Source: Phyllostachys edulis (taxonomy: Eukaryota > Streptophyta > Magnoliopsida > Poales > Poaceae). From it: a stretch of DNA of 64,000 bases. The translations under genes were made by a program, and so were the position numbers. This document shows, one piece after another, positions 12,891 through 25,200 of the stretch; within the stretch, counting starts at the first letter, position 1, and each line of letters opens with the position of its first letter. The notes beneath the pieces were generated by a model. It worked only from the letters and a program-made list of their open reading frames with translations, did not search any database and was not told the origin of the DNA. The stretch spans positions 2,300,221 through 2,364,220 of the forward strand of contig CM070568.1 of NCBI GenBank assembly GCA_036346405.1. Direction: 5' to 3'.

Positions 12891-14040
12891 TAATGCTAAA
12901 AAAACAAAATTTCCTTTTCATGCACTCATTTATGTGATGCACAAACAAAGCCAAAACCAAAAAAAAAAAAAGATTAGAAAAGTCCCTGTATAACATGACC
13001 TACAATACATATCTCCTTTTTTTTCCCTTTCTTTTTTAGATGAGCCAGTAAATCTACAATACACAACTTGGTTGAAACAATACAATAAAGTTAAATCCAA
13101 CCAAATGCAAATTCCATACTACCATTTGGATCTGTCCAATGCTGAAAGAACAAAATATTCTTTTCATGCACTCATTTATGTGATGCACAAAGAAAGGGAA
13201 AAAAGACCTGGAAGAAGGGAGCTAAGGCAGGAAAAACATGCAAGAAGAGCTCAAATGTATGGAAAAAAAACTTGGATTCTTGAAGATTTTAGTACTGGAA
13301 CAATTAATCTCTTCCTTCCAACAAGAGCATGTACTAAACTACTCATCTCACGATAGATTTACATCTTATGGCTATGTATACATGAGTTTGAGCTCCAATA
13401 ATTACATTCCCAATAATTATAATCGGAACGTGAATATGACATTACAAAAATTACATTCCCAATAATTATAAATTACATAAATAATAATTGTGTAAAAACA
13501 TGTAGATTTACATGTAAATAAAAAATCATAATGATGAACCAAACCCACTCTAATGAAATGTTAGCCATACATTAGAAAATGACATAAAAAAGGCAATCAT
13601 GATCACGTACTAATACTCCCAATACTCAGGATGCAGCACAATGACATTTGATGGGGTCAGAATGATCATGTATACATGAGTTTGTACTCAGAACATGAAT
13701 ATGACATTACAAAAATTACATAAATAATAATTGTGTAAAAACATGTAAATACATTAATCATAATGATGAACCAAACCAACTCTAATGAGATGTTAGCCAT
13801 ACATTAGAGATATTGAACAAAAACAAAGACAAAAACAAATTCTATACCAACAAAATATGACAATGTGGTGAACCCGTTATGTTCCGAAATATCAATGGCA
13901 AAAGATTAATTGGGCAACATAGTTTGCTTAAATAAAGATTACTCCTAAAGAGATCATATAACATCAGACCAGCTAAGTACCTATTAGTAGTTAATAAAAA
14001 CAGAAGAACCATAGGGAAGTATCATAGACTCGGAAAGAAT
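12888..14040. repeat. AT-rich DNA with internal duplications
   Basis: A segment of about 65 bp containing CTTTTCATGCACTCATTTATG occurs near 12885 and again near 13140. A second pair, containing GAATATGACATTACAAAAATTA, occurs near 13433 and 13698. ACATGTAAAT/ACATTAGA words are also repeated. No gene is recognised. The duplications look like repeated segments from one element rather than a simple tandem array. Confidence 0.45.
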
Positions 14041-14077
14041 TGTCAAGTTAGGCTGGCTATTAAAGCCAACAACGTAC

Positions 14078-15249
14078 CAGCTCTGGTGGGAGCACTATTA
14101 TCTTGTTGTCTGACAGATCAAGCTCAATAAGAAACGTAAAATCCTTGATACCCTGTTTAAGTGTGGCAAAGTCGGCATAAGCAGAAATTGAAATAGACGC
14201 ATCATGTACAGCTTGCTACATTTCCAAATGAACTTCGAGCTTGATTCAAGATCGTGAATAAAAAAATTCAATTACAAAAACTAGAAAAATCTTGTCTCCC
14301 TTGCCAAGAAACCATGATAGTTACCTCTCGCACAGCTTGTAAGAGAATTATGGCTCAGTCAAGAATTTGCGACTATTTTAAGCCCAATAAACCATTAGGA
14401 AATTCATGGAGTTTCATTCGTCTGCTCACATATAAAGAAAAAGAAATAAGCTTTCTTAGAATGGTTTCCATAGCTTAGATGATTTGCATATGTTCCAACC
14501 TCGTAGAGTTCCCAAGAATCGCGTAATGCGTAAACCGCAGAAGGTTTAGGTAGTGAAGATGCATTGCCACTTAAATCCAATACTTCAAGTTTTGACAGAA
14601 CCTCAAGATCAGTGGGCGATATCTATGAGAATAAATAAGTGTGTTACAATATCACAAAATGAAATTCAGGATATTATCAATTTATCATAGATGTGCATGT
14701 AATGTTGATGTATGCTATCCCAAAGTTAATTCTCCCTGCATTTCATACTACGAGTCATTCTAGCTCTTGACACAACTAATATGGGGGTACTATTTAAGAT
14801 GTCTTGGCACAAGAGAACATTAATTATGTAGCGGTGGTTATTGCTTCTTTGAAGCTTTACTCTAGTGGCTAGAATTTAGTTACATGATGCTGCTTACTCC
14901 ATTTTCCATTGCTTGTCAGACATATAATTGTTAAACCAAGAACTTTTGTAAATTCGACAACCAACATTGATTAAGTTATAGAGTTTCATCCATCAGGGAA
15001 TTAGGGCCCAATACCAAGAGTTTGCAACATCAGTACTGACTATCAAAATAAATAGGAAAAAAATATTGGCCATTTGTTTGTCAAATATTTGCCGAAAGAC
15101 CAACAATATGCAGAGAAAAGACCATTACATTACCTCTGCCAAAGGATTGTTGTCCAGTTTTAAGGAAGGTAGACTGGGATACATCAGTGAATACCAGGGA
15201 CCCAACACATCAGTAGCCGAACAGCAGCAAATTTCAGGACTCGAACTGC
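14078..15249 (-). pseudogene. LRRC40-like leucine-rich repeat pseudogene
   Basis: The minus strand shows LRR exons in order. First is LPSLKLDNNPLAE with donor GTAATG (about 15190-15135). Then comes LEVLSKLEVLDLSGN (about 14630-14490), then MKLHEFPNGLLGLK (about 14445-14375). The last is IKDFTFLIELDLSDNKI..LPPEL, ending at donor GTACGT (14078). These match the C-terminal LRRs of plant LRRC40-type proteins (At3g15410 type, from memory). The third exon has two in-frame stops, TAG (14373-14375) and TGA (14355-14357). The terminal exon that should follow PPEL is absent, and the 5' part is missing beyond the gypsy insertion at 15255. It is a pseudogene. Confidence 0.75.
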
Positions 15250-15254
15250 CCTAC

Positions 15255-15636
15255 TGTCGAAGCTAAAATGCTAGACAGATGGGTACGGGGACCCTCCGTA
15301 CAGCAAAGACCGTCCGTACCCTTTGTCTTGGGTGAGGGACCGGATAGAGAGAAGCCAAAGACAAGTGTGTTTGTATGTATTACTCATATGTGTTGAATGA
15401 GGAGAGCCCCCCCTTACATGTGCCCTTGGGGGTCTTACTTATAGGGGGCAAGAAGGGACAATTACCTTCTTGCCCCCATAGGCGAGAGAGAGAGAGAGAA
15501 AGAGTGAGGGCATTTTGGGTACATTTGCATGAAAACACTGTACAAACTAGGTTTACATATGTACAACATCCTCGACGGCACACACCCAGATTCCCGACGA
15601 TCCTAGGGGCTGGCACCCCTTGGGGCCTCTCACAAC
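15255..15636 (-). repeat. 3' LTR of the non-coding gypsy-type element
   Basis: This copy starts TGTCGAAGC and shares about 380 bp with 20687-21081, including GGTACGGGGACCCTCCGTAC, a (GA)n run and CACCCCTTGGGGCC. With the PBS beside the right copy, the element runs on the minus strand and this is its 3' LTR. CCTAC lies just outside at 15250-15254. The inner end is decayed, so 15636 is approximate. Confidence 0.75.
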
Positions 15637-15829
15637 TCCTCGTCTGCGTGGTTTGAGGTCGCGAGGGTCGATCCACCGCCCCCCGGGAGTCTGGGTACCC
15701 CAGAGACGAGGTGAACCGTGAAGGGTTCCGAGGCCGGCAAGGCGGAGCGCCGAGGGTGCTCTGGAGACACCGTGACGGGGCGCCGAGGGTGTGCCAAAGG
15801 AAGGTCTATGTCTAGGCCTCCCCGCCGAG

Positions 15830-16215
15830 ACTACAATCTCGAGGCGGGCGGTGAGCAGCGGCGGAGCTCGTGGGGGCAAGGTCGACACAGAGCCACTACG
15901 CCGAGGCATGGCCTTCGAGGCGGGTGGCGCGTCAGGGCTGCCCCGCCGAGGCTACAGCCTCGAGGCGGGCGGTGTGTTAGGGTCGCCCCGCCGAGGCTAC
16001 AACCTTGAGGAGGGCGGCGAGCAGCGGCGGAGCCTGTGGGGGCGAAGTCGACGCGGAGCCACTACGCCGAGGCATGGCCTTCGAGGCGGGTGGCACGTCA
16101 GGGCCACCCCGCCGAGGCTACAGCCTTGAGGCAGGTGGCGAGCAGTGGCGGAGCCCGTGGGGGCGAAGTCGACGTGAAGCCACCACGCCGAGGCATGGCC
16201 TTCGAGGTGGGTGGC
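15830..16215. repeat. Tandem array, period about 120-165 bp, in the LARD
   Basis: The words CGCCGAGGCATGGCCTTCGA (near 15899, 16064, 16186) and CCCCGCCGAGGCTACA recur with GGCGGGTGGCGCGTC between them. Units vary in length. The long ORFs across it arise from GC-rich repeat sequence. Confidence 0.6.
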
Positions 16216-16599
16216 GCGTCGGGGCCGTCGTCGCTGCCCTCGTATTTGATTGCTTCTTTGCTTTGACCGTTCGAGATGCTCCTGCTGGGGGCCTGGTACC
16301 GTCCCCCCTTTCGTCCGCTTCTTGTCAAGCGTGCCTGTGACTTGGAGTGGCGTGAAGGGGTTGTGCTTCTTTTTGTTTTGGTTGGGCTTGCTTGAGAGCT
16401 CGACGCTAGCAAGGGGAAGGCGAAGCCGAACGCCGTCCCCCGACTTTCTTTGATTGGAATCTTTTGAGAGCTTGCCACCTGACCTTCGCTGACCTTGTCG
16501 CCATTCGCGACGAGACTGGACTGTTCGACGAGGGGAGGCAGGTGCGCCGTCCCCCATACTTTTTTAGATAGGGCTCCGGGGAGCCCTAACGCTTTGTTG

Positions 16600-17560
16600 C
16601 AAGGGGGAGGCGAAGCCTCACGCCGTCCCCCATACTTTTGTTTTGATTAGGCTCGCTTGCGGAGCCCAAGGCCAGCGAGGGGGAGGCGAAGCCGAGAACG
16701 CCGTCCCCCAACTTTCTTTTTGATTAGGCTCGCTTGCGGAGCCCAAGGCCAGCGAGGGGGAGGCGAAGCCGAGAACGCCGTCCCCCAACTTTCTTTTTGA
16801 TTGGGCTCGCTTACAGAGCCCAAGGAGAGCGAGGGGGAGGCGAAGCCGAGAACGCCATCCCCCAACTTTCTTTTTGATTGGGCTCGCTTGCAGAGCCCAA
16901 GGCCAGCGAGGGGGAGGCGAAGCTGAGAACGCCGTCCCCCAACTTTCCTTTTGATTGGGCTCGCTTGCAGAGCCCAAGGCCAGCGAGGGGGAGGCGAAGC
17001 TGAGAACGTCGTCCCCCAACTTTCCTTTTGATTGGGCTCGCTTGTAGAGCCCAAGGCCAGCGAGGGGGAGGCGAAGCCGAGCCCCCAACTTTCCTTTTGA
17101 TTAGGCTCGCTTGCAGAGCCCAAGGCCAGCGAGGGGGAGGCGAAGCCGAGAACGCCATCCCCCAACTTTCCTTTTGATTGGGCTCGCTTGCAGAGCCCAA
17201 GGCCAGCGAGGGGGAGGCGAAGCCGAGAACGCCGTCCCCCAACTTTCTTGTTGATTGGGCTCGCTTGCGAAGCCCAAGGCCAGCGAGGGGGAGGCGAAGC
17301 CGAGAATGCCGTCCCCCAACTTTCTTTTTGATTGGGCTCGATTGCGGAGCCCAAGGCTAGCGAGGGGGAGGCGAAGCCGAGAACGTCATCCCCCAACTTT
17401 CTTTTTGATTGGGCTCGCTTGTGGAGCCCAAGGCTAGCGAGGGGGAGGCGAAGCCGAGAACACCGTCCCCCAACTTTCTTTTTGATTGGGCTCGCTTGCA
17501 GAGCCCAAGGCTAGCGAGGGGGAGGCGAAGCCGAGAACGCCGTCCCCCAACTTTCTTTTG
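16600..17560. repeat. 77-bp minisatellite, about 12 copies
   Basis: Units of 77 bp run head to tail. Each has GGGCTCGCTTGC, CCCAAGGCCAGCGAGGGGGA, GGCGAAGCCGAGAACGCC and GTCCCCCAACTTTC. One copy near 17080 is about 9 bp short. Because 77 is not a multiple of 3, three units give each frame in turn, and the array is open in several frames. This explains the repeated SASEPNQKESWG, SPPPRWPWALQAS and RRSRLRLPLAGLGL peptides. I judge it non-coding. Confidence 0.9.
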
Positions 17561-17799
17561 GTAGGGTTCCGGGGAGCCCTGATGCTTTGTTGTGCTGGTG
17601 AGGATGACGCTGTCCCCCCTGGTATGTTTTGGTCTTGGGACCGGGCTGTGCCAGGGTTAGCTTTGCGCGTCGCCTTCGCCGAGGCAATCACGTCTGTGGG
17701 TGGTATTGGCTTGCACCGAGGCCAAAGGCCATACACGGTGGCTTTGTTTTTTGTTGTGGGATCTTGTTGCTTTTTCATTGAAGGGGTTTTGTGCGAACG

Positions 17800-18590
17800 A
17801 ACGCGAATGTGCGAGGTCTCCCCGCCGAGGCAAGGCGCTCAAGGCGGGAGACTCCCTAGTCGCCGAGGCGGTGCCTCTGGAACGACTGCACGAATGAGCG
17901 TGAATGTGTGAGGTCTCTCCGCCGAGGCAAGGCACTCGAAGCGGGAGACTCCCTAGTCGCCGAGGCGGGGCCTCCGGAACGACTAGGTTTTGCACGAATG
18001 TGCGCGAATGTGTGAGGTCTCCCCGCCGAGGCAAGGCACTTGAGGCGGGAGACTCCCTAGTCGCCGAGGCGGTGCCTCCGGAATGACTAGGTTTGCGCGT
18101 TTGAGCACGATTTGAGGTGTCTCTCCGCCGGGGCGAGGCCCTGACGACGGGAGACTCCCTAGTCGCCGAGGCGGTGCCTCCGGAACAACTAGGTTTGCGT
18201 GTTTGAGCATGATTCGAGGTGTCTCTCCGCCGGGGCGAGGCCCTGACGGCGGGAGACTCCCTAGTCACTGAGGCGGTGCCTCCGGAACGACTAGGTTTGC
18301 GCGTTTGAGCACGATTTGAGGTGTCTCTCTACCGGGGCGAGACCCTGACGGCGGGAGACTCCCTAGTCACCGAGGCGGTGCCTCCGGAACGATTAGGTTT
18401 GCGCGTTTGAGCGCGATTTGAGGTGTCTCTCCGCCGGGGCGAGGCCTTGACGGCGGGAGACCCCCTAGTCGTCGAGGCGGTGCCTCCGGAATGACTAGGT
18501 TTTGCGCGAATGGGCAACGTCTCCTCGTCGAGGTAAGGCACTGGAGGCGGGAGACTCCCTAGTCGCCGAGGCGGGGCCTCCGGAACGACT
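17800..18590. repeat. Tandem array of about 100-bp units, about 8 copies
   Basis: Each unit holds GGCGGGAGACTCCCTAGTC, CGAGGCGGTGCCTCCGGAA and GACTAGGTTTGCGCG; spacing is close to 100 bp. CGAGGCGGTGCCTCCGG can fold on itself. Long ORFs on both strands are by-products. Confidence 0.85.
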
Positions 18591-18593
18591 AGA

Positions 18594-18905
18594 GTGCAGA
18601 GGGCGTCGGTGTGCGCTCGTGGCCATGCGCGGCATCTTGTTTATACACTTCACACCACGAAGGGTGAGTTAGTGTGCACCGGGGCTTGGGGCTATACACG
18701 GCGTGTTATTTATACACTCGTGCCTGCGGAGGGCATCGGTGTGCACCGGGGCTCGGGGCAATGCGTGGCGTCTTTGTTTATACACTTCACACCCCGGAGG
18801 GTGAGTTAGTGTGCGCTGGGGCTTAGGGCCATACGCGGTGTGTTATTTATACACTTGTGCCTGCGGAGGGCATCGGTGTGCACCGGGGCTCGGGGCCATA
18901 TGCGG
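18594..18905. repeat. Tandem array of about 125-bp units, 2-3 copies
   Basis: Units carry GGTGTGC(A/G)C(C/T), GGGGC(T/C)(T/C)GGGGC, a TTTATACACTT(C/G) box and GAGGGTGAGTTAGTGTG or GGAGGGCATCGGTGTG. It continues the repeat-rich part of the LARD. Confidence 0.7.
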
Positions 18906-20686
18906 CGTCTTTTCTTGCGATACAACCGAAAATAACTTCCTGTTGATAGCGAGTCTTAAGTGAAGATACACGGCAAAGATGCTTAGCGAAGCCCGAGGTC
19001 TCACTACTGGCCTAAAATAAACAGTGCGTTTCATTGACTCGTGGGGTCATGCTTGCACGGGTTGTCTGTGGCTTTTGCTAGCAAAGGTGTGAACTGATTT
19101 TTTTTTTGTAGGCAGCCCTACACTAAGTGACGAGTCTTTGCTAGAGGTGGTATGCACCGTGAGGCAGTAGTTGGGCATTTATTGCGGTGGCCCTGCCCAC
19201 AGCACGATCCTCTGCAGAATCCTAGTGTACGCTGCAGGCTTTAACTTCCTAACCTTTTATGAATGCTCGTGCAAATAAGGCTGCCTATAGTGGTCTTAGT
19301 ACAAAATCCTCATCCTTTTAAAGCACGAAACTCTTCGGAGCAAGAGACTTGCCTCAGTTTTGATGCTCCGGAGGGGATGATGGGCAAGCCCAAGGGTGGC
19401 GCGTCGCGGCGGAGGACACGCGCCGGAGGAGGCTCGAGGCCGAGGGACCTCCGGAGGTGGCCGGAGGGTCTTCGCTGGGCAGAGGCTCCGAGGCGTCGAG
19501 GTCACTAGCTCCTGCGGTGGTGCCGAGGTGGGTGCTTCGGTTTGGAGGCGAGGTGGCTGCCAGGCAAGGAGGCGAGGGCGCTAGCGGAGCCGGGTTCATC
19601 TTGGTGGAGCTTCGAGGTGGCCGCGGTTGTCTTCGTCTGCACGGAGGTGTTTAGGCGACTCATGGCGGAGGCCTGGAAGGCGGCCGGAGTTGGAGGGGGA
19701 CCCGAGTGGTGCTCTGGGTGTTACTGTGGGTGGCTCCATGTTTGGCGAAAGGGCCCCTCGCCGCTCCGTGGCGGTGAAGATCATAAGGGGCTCCGGGTGG
19801 GGGGCTTCGAGCGATGAAGGGACTCCCCGGGCGGGTGGAGGCCTCGGGTGCTGAGTGAAGGGTGGCCGAGCCGAAGGTGGAGGTCGCAGGCTGGTCAGGC
19901 GGTGGTGGCGTTTGTGAAGATCCGAAGGCTCCAGGTGAAGGTCCGAAGACTCCGGAGGGGCTGGAGGGCTTCTGGCGGCACCAGTGAAGCGCCACGGTTG
20001 CTCGGGTGAAGGTACCCGCGGCGGAGACTCAAGGACGCCGGCGGCAGAGGAGGCGGCGAGCCGGGCGAGGCTCGTGGCGACGCCAGGCGCATCGCGACGT
20101 GTTTGCTCCGGAGTTGGAGGTGGGGGTCTGGAGACGGGTGCCGAGGCGGAAGCGGCCTAAGGAAGGTGGCGGAGCTTTGATGCCGAAGGGTCCTCCGGCT
20201 GCTCCGAGCGAAGTGCTTCGCAGGCTCCGGAGCCACGCCGAATGCAGAGGAGGCGGCGCCGAGGTGGAGGTGGGGGTGCTTTGTCCATGCTTCTCTTTTC
20301 TTTTCTCTTTTTTTTTGTGTGTGCTTGGCCGAAGGTGCTGATGGGGCGATGGGGGGCCAACTGCGCCCGAGGTCGAACAAGGAGGCACCAGTGGCGGAGT
20401 CTCCGGAAGATTAATTTGGTAGGCCTCGGCGGAGACGAAGGATTATCCGGGCTTTGACCGAGCGGGGTCTTCGTGGTGGCCAGCAGTGGTCGCAAAGGCG
20501 GAGGCTCCTAGCGCTACCGGGCGACGAAGAGGCGTCTAGTGGCCTTGGTCTGGAAGAAGGTGCAGGTGGGCTGCAGCAGTGGCGAAGGTGGGATGGAGGG
20601 CTTCGCAATTTTTTTTCGCAGAAGGTGCTTTGGATGGCCGGCTCCTCTCATGTAGCTTGTTAGGTCCAAGACAGACGGCGCTAAAT

Positions 20687-21081
20687 CGTCAGAGCTAAAA
20701 TGCTAGACAGATGGGTACGGGGACCCTCCGTACAGCGAAGACCCTCCGTACCCTTTGTCTTGGGTGAGGGACCGGATGGAGAGAAGCCAAAGACAAGTAT
20801 GTTTGTATGTATGGCTCATATGTGTTGAATGAGGAGAGCCCCCCCTACATGTGCCCTTGGGGGTCTTACTTATAGGGGGCAAGAAGGGACAATTACCTTC
20901 TTGCCCCCATAGGCGAGAGAGAGAGAGAGAGTGTGTGTGTGTGTGTGTGAGGGCATTTTGGGTACATTTGCCTGAAAACACTGTACAAACTAGGTTTACA
21001 TATGTACAACATCCCCGACGGCACACCGGTACTCCCGACGATCTTAGGGCGCTGGGCACCCCTTGGGGCCCTGTTACGACA
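20687..21081 (-). repeat. 5' LTR of the non-coding gypsy-type element
   Basis: A 395-bp copy ending GTTACGACA and followed by CCTAC (21082-21086). It differs from the left LTR in a (TG)n expansion after the (GA)n run (about 20930-20950) and in scattered substitutions. The PBS-like GCGCCGTCTGTCTTGG lies just outside it, at about 20665-20682 on the minus strand. Confidence 0.75.
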
Positions 21082-21086
21082 CCTAC

Positions 21087-22205
21087 GAATCCCACTACAA
21101 TCTGATGTCACAGTTCATCTCAGCTCAATTCCCTCTGCATTTCTCGCCAACGCAACCGCGGATGCTGGGGTCGTAGGCTCGCAGCACACACTAGGATCCA
21201 TTGATTCACTGGCCAATCTACCGACAGGCGTGCAATGAAATCAGCCGCACGAACGCCACAAATCTAAACATCCCTGCAGCGACTGCCACGGCCAATCCGC
21301 TCGAATCCGACGCTTAGGCTGCATCACCGCACCACCAGCGTGGCCGTAGAAGCAAATCCATGGGCAACCGCGACCCCACGCCCACACACAAATCAAAAGC
21401 AGAGCGAAACAACGGGAGGAAGGCAAGGCAACACACTGCCGCCATTGCCGCCGTCAGAAGCGGATCGTGATTTACCCGTCGCAGAGCCGCCACCACGCCA
21501 ACACCAACGAAAATCACAGCAAAGAAGACGAAGAAGACGCCGACGCCGAAACACCACCACCAAAATCGCCTCCACCACGCCTCCGAATCGCCTGTGAAAA
21601 TCAGCTTCGAAACTGCCTCTCTCCCCGTCTCAAGACTTCCGCTCAGACACTCCGCGCTCTCCGCCCTTGAGGCCATGACCCCGTCTCGAAACGTCCGCTC
21701 AGGACAGGCGACAAGCAATTAAGCAAACCAGCGCGGTTCCCAATAAATATTCAAAAACAATGCATACCGAGACGAGACAGTCAAGGTCTCTCTCAGACAC
21801 GGCCGGCCGTTCGGCAACAAAACGGGTTCGAATTAAACCCGGAATTGAACAGCGGACCGGGAAAAGAAAACACAAATCTCAAAGCAAATCAAACGGTCGA
21901 AAAATCGACTAAGATCAGAGGAAAAAACACGCGACAGAGAAATAGCAGTTTCGTAATTTTTATAACCACTAAATTTATGTAGAAATTGGTGTGTTATATG
22001 ATTAGACGCTGATTTAATGGAAAAAGAATGTGAGTTATAATTTAAAAATTTTCAGTGACCAGATGGGAACTGGAAAGGAAGAAATATATTGGTTATAGAT
22101 AGATAATGTGCTTTCGGATGATACATAGGCCCTACGCAATCCGCGCTTCCGCTCTCCAGACTACACGTCGGCTTCCCGCCCCGAGCCTGATCTGAAGGGA
22201 AGCAG
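21087..22205. other. Gap between the LARD and the hydrolase gene
   Basis: A GC-rich part (21240-21720) contains an unrecognised minus-strand open stretch that includes MASRAESAECLSGSLETGRE. Within it CTGAGCGGA(C/A)GT and GAGACGGGG are duplicated. No domain or splice chain supports a gene. 21725-22130 is AT-rich, and the last part should hold the promoter and 5' UTR of the alpha/beta hydrolase. Confidence 0.4.
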
Positions 22206-25200
22206 ATGCTCCTCCTCCTCTCCCTCCGATTCCCACCCGCCATCGCACACCTTCTCCGCGCCGCTGCCTCCGCCCAGAAGCCGTCGCTGCCGCTCCGCTC
22301 TCGCCGGACGGTCGGTCCTCCCCCGGCCTCCGCCGCCGCCGAATTCCCAGGTAATTTTTTTCTTGACTTGTGAAAGATTTCATCTTTGGATCGGAGACGC
22401 TTAAAATGGTTGTTTTGGAAGACGATGTTGTCTTCTTGGAGCAAAATTTGGGATCTTTGCCCTAAGAAATAGCACAAAATTACCCTTTTTTTTTACGCCT
22501 TCACCGCCGGTTCCCGTCGCCGGAGACGATGAAGAACACGCACGCACGCAAACGCGATGAACACAATGGAATTTGGTGCCGCAAAAACCGCGACGTTTTT
22601 CTGGACTCTATATTGCTTAAATAGAGAACAACTCAACAGACTAGATCGTGTCCACGAACACCACGACGCGCGCGCGCCACGCCTCCGCACAAGCCGCGCC
22701 ATCCCACAGCTCAAAGACGTGCCGCGCGCCACAAGACGCTCTCGATTCAGCTACGACCGAGCACATTTTTATGAAACTAAGTTAGCCTAAGACTCTAACT
22801 GAGTTTGGTGACCAGGAGCTTTGAACCGTGCCAAGAATTATGCAACAATCTCCCCCTAAAGCTTGCACGGTTCACTTGAGCTTGACGACGCCAATCTTCT
22901 CGCTTAGTTCACAGAACTTAGCACGTCCGAAAGTCTTGGGCGTGAGCTGGCCACCACGCCTCGGGCCGACCAAAGGCATTTAAGCCCAAACTAATATTTC
23001 ATTTGTCATTTTACAGTTTCTATTTTGATTTTTACCAAGGAATTTTATTTGGGCACAGGGCCATGGCCCGAGAGGCCCAGGCCCGCTCCGCCTGTCCGAA
23101 AGTGACTTCGAGAATATCGAGCTGCTCCTGTGAGCTCGTGAAGTCGAGCAAATCCTCCCTGTCCACACATTCACGAATATAATGAAATTTTGTATCAATA
23201 TGCTTACTTCATCATGGAGAACGGATTCTTGCTCAATGCGATCGCGACATGTTGTCCATCTTCGATTGGCGGCCGGAGCTTGGTGCCGATCACATCGTCC
23301 TCAAAGAACTGGCATGAGCCACACCGCCGACACGCCCCGCCGCGTCGCCTATGTACTCGACCTCGCAGATGAGGGCGCCACCACCCGCCTATTCAGGATT
23401 GCCATGAGATTGGCATGTCACCGAGGAAGAAGATGATCCCGGTGGTGCTCTTCCTATCATCGATGTCTCCACCCAAGTCATTGTCATTGCACCCGTGAGA
23501 TAGAGCTTGGTGTCGCCGCTGGAGTAGTGGATGCCGGTTGATTGTGCCGAAATGTCTGGGAGCAATTGCTTGACAATGACAGTGCTCTTGATGAGGCTTC
23601 TCCATGTACTGCCACATAGCCCACCGCGAACGTGATGTCGTCGCGTGTGGACTAGGTACCGCAGACTCCCCACGAGATCGCGATCATCGGGTCGCGTCGA
23701 CCTCCGTGTGGCGCCGTCCTGGACAACTTCAGCGCCCCATGGGCGTCGCACGCATTGCGACCCTCCATCGTGCTTTCTCCAAAGACTTTACGCTACAGAC
23801 GCTGCTTGTCCCAAGGTGATGGCATCCCCGCTTTGTTTCACTTCGATGCCGAGGTAGTAAGAGAGCAGCCCCAGATCGCTTCATGCGAAATACCGACGAT
23901 CTCAGGCCTTGAACGCGTCAATCTCCTCCGCTCTCGAGCCCGTGATGATGAGATCGTCGACATAGACGCCCACCACCACGCGCGACGCCGCGGCTCCTTG
24001 TGTGTACATGCCATGCTCGCTGACGCACTTGGTGAAGCCGAGCTCGCACAGGCTGCAGTCCAGCTTCACGTTCCATGCTCGTGGCGCCTGACGAAGCCCG
24101 TACAAGGCCTTTCGCAGCTTCAACACCTTCTCCTCATGCCCGGCAGCGACGAACCCGGGAGGTTGCTTGACGTAGACCTCCTCTCTCAGCTCGCCGTTTA
24201 GGAACGCTGACTTGACATCCATGTGATGCACAAGCCATCCCTCGTGCGCCGCCACGGCAACAGCATCCGCACGGACTCCATCCTAGCAACCGGCGCGAAC
24301 ACCTCGTCGTAGTCAATCCCCTGTTGCTGGACGTAGCCCTTGGCCATGAGACGCGCCTTGTGCTTGACGATGGAACCGTGCTCGTCGCGCTTCACCTTGA
24401 AGACCCACTTCAATCCAATCGGATGATGGCCGGAAGGGAGGTCCACGAGCACCCACGTGTTGTTCTGCTCGATCGATGCCATCTCCTCCATCATTGCCTT
24501 CTGCCAGCACGCCTCACCGCGCGCCTCCTCGAATGTGGCGGGTTCGTCACCCACTGTGAGCAACAGGTTGTCCCCCGTGTCGCGCTCCGCCAGCCCTGGT
24601 GGCGAAGCTGGGCCGAGGATGCCGTCCACCGTCCTGAACCGGAGTGGCGCGTCGTCGTCGTGCGAGTCGTCCAAGTCCAGCTCACCGCTTGGCGGCGAGA
24701 CGAACTCAATGGGCTCCTCTGGCGTTGCTGGCGTGGGTGGCGTGCGGGGTTCAGACCCGCACATGGGCGTCACCAAGCCCGGCGTCGTAGGAGCCAGTGG
24801 CATCTCGGGCCCTATCACCGTGTCGCGCGCCACGCTCCCCGCGGGCACCTCACGGCGCGTCGACACCGTCATGAACTCGACGTGGAACGGCTCCTTGTCG
24901 TCTATGCTCGAGTTCCTCCTGGACTTGCTCCAGTCCCATGCCCTTGCCTCGTCGAACACCGCGTCGCATGAGATGTGTACACGCTCAGTGCTTGGATTGT
25001 AGAACCTGTATGCCTTAGAGCCTGGCGCGTACCCGATGAAGACCATCGATGTACTCCTGTCGTCGAGCTTCCGCTGATGCCCGCCGACGACCTTGACATG
25101 CGCAACACAGCCGAAAGTGCGGAAGAAATGGACAGGCGGTTTGTAACCGTACCAGGCTTGAAATGGAGCCATCCCCTCGACGCTCCTCGTCGGCGCCCGG

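Larger units (their letters stand above)
15255..21081 (-). mobile_element. Non-coding LTR element (LARD-like), gypsy-type PBS
   Basis: A 5.8-kb element with 380-395 bp LTRs at both ends and a CCTAC target duplication (15250-15254 and 21082-21086). On the minus strand, GCGCCGTCTGTCTTGG lies just inside the right LTR, resembling the TGGCGCCGTCTGTGGG primer sites common in grass gypsy elements. No gag, protease, polymerase or integrase could be read. The interior is GC-rich tandem repeats plus a GC-rich leader-like part (about 19360-20640). That is the pattern of a large retrotransposon derivative (LARD), moved by enzymes of other elements. It sits inside the LRRC40-like pseudogene. Confidence 0.75.

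Noticed and set aside
15700..18550. Long GC-rich ORFs of 100-250 codons on both strands (e.g. 16647-17396, 17657-18268)
   Set aside because: They are translations of tandem arrays within the LARD. The peptide repeats because the DNA unit repeats, and several frames are open at once.
19260..20660. Overlapping GC-rich ORFs of 60-160 codons
   Set aside because: No domain, no ATG context and open in several frames. They lie in the leader-like part of the non-coding element.
24324..24971. 215-codon plus-strand ORF in the copia element
   Set aside because: A shadow of the integrase/reverse transcriptase region on the minus strand.
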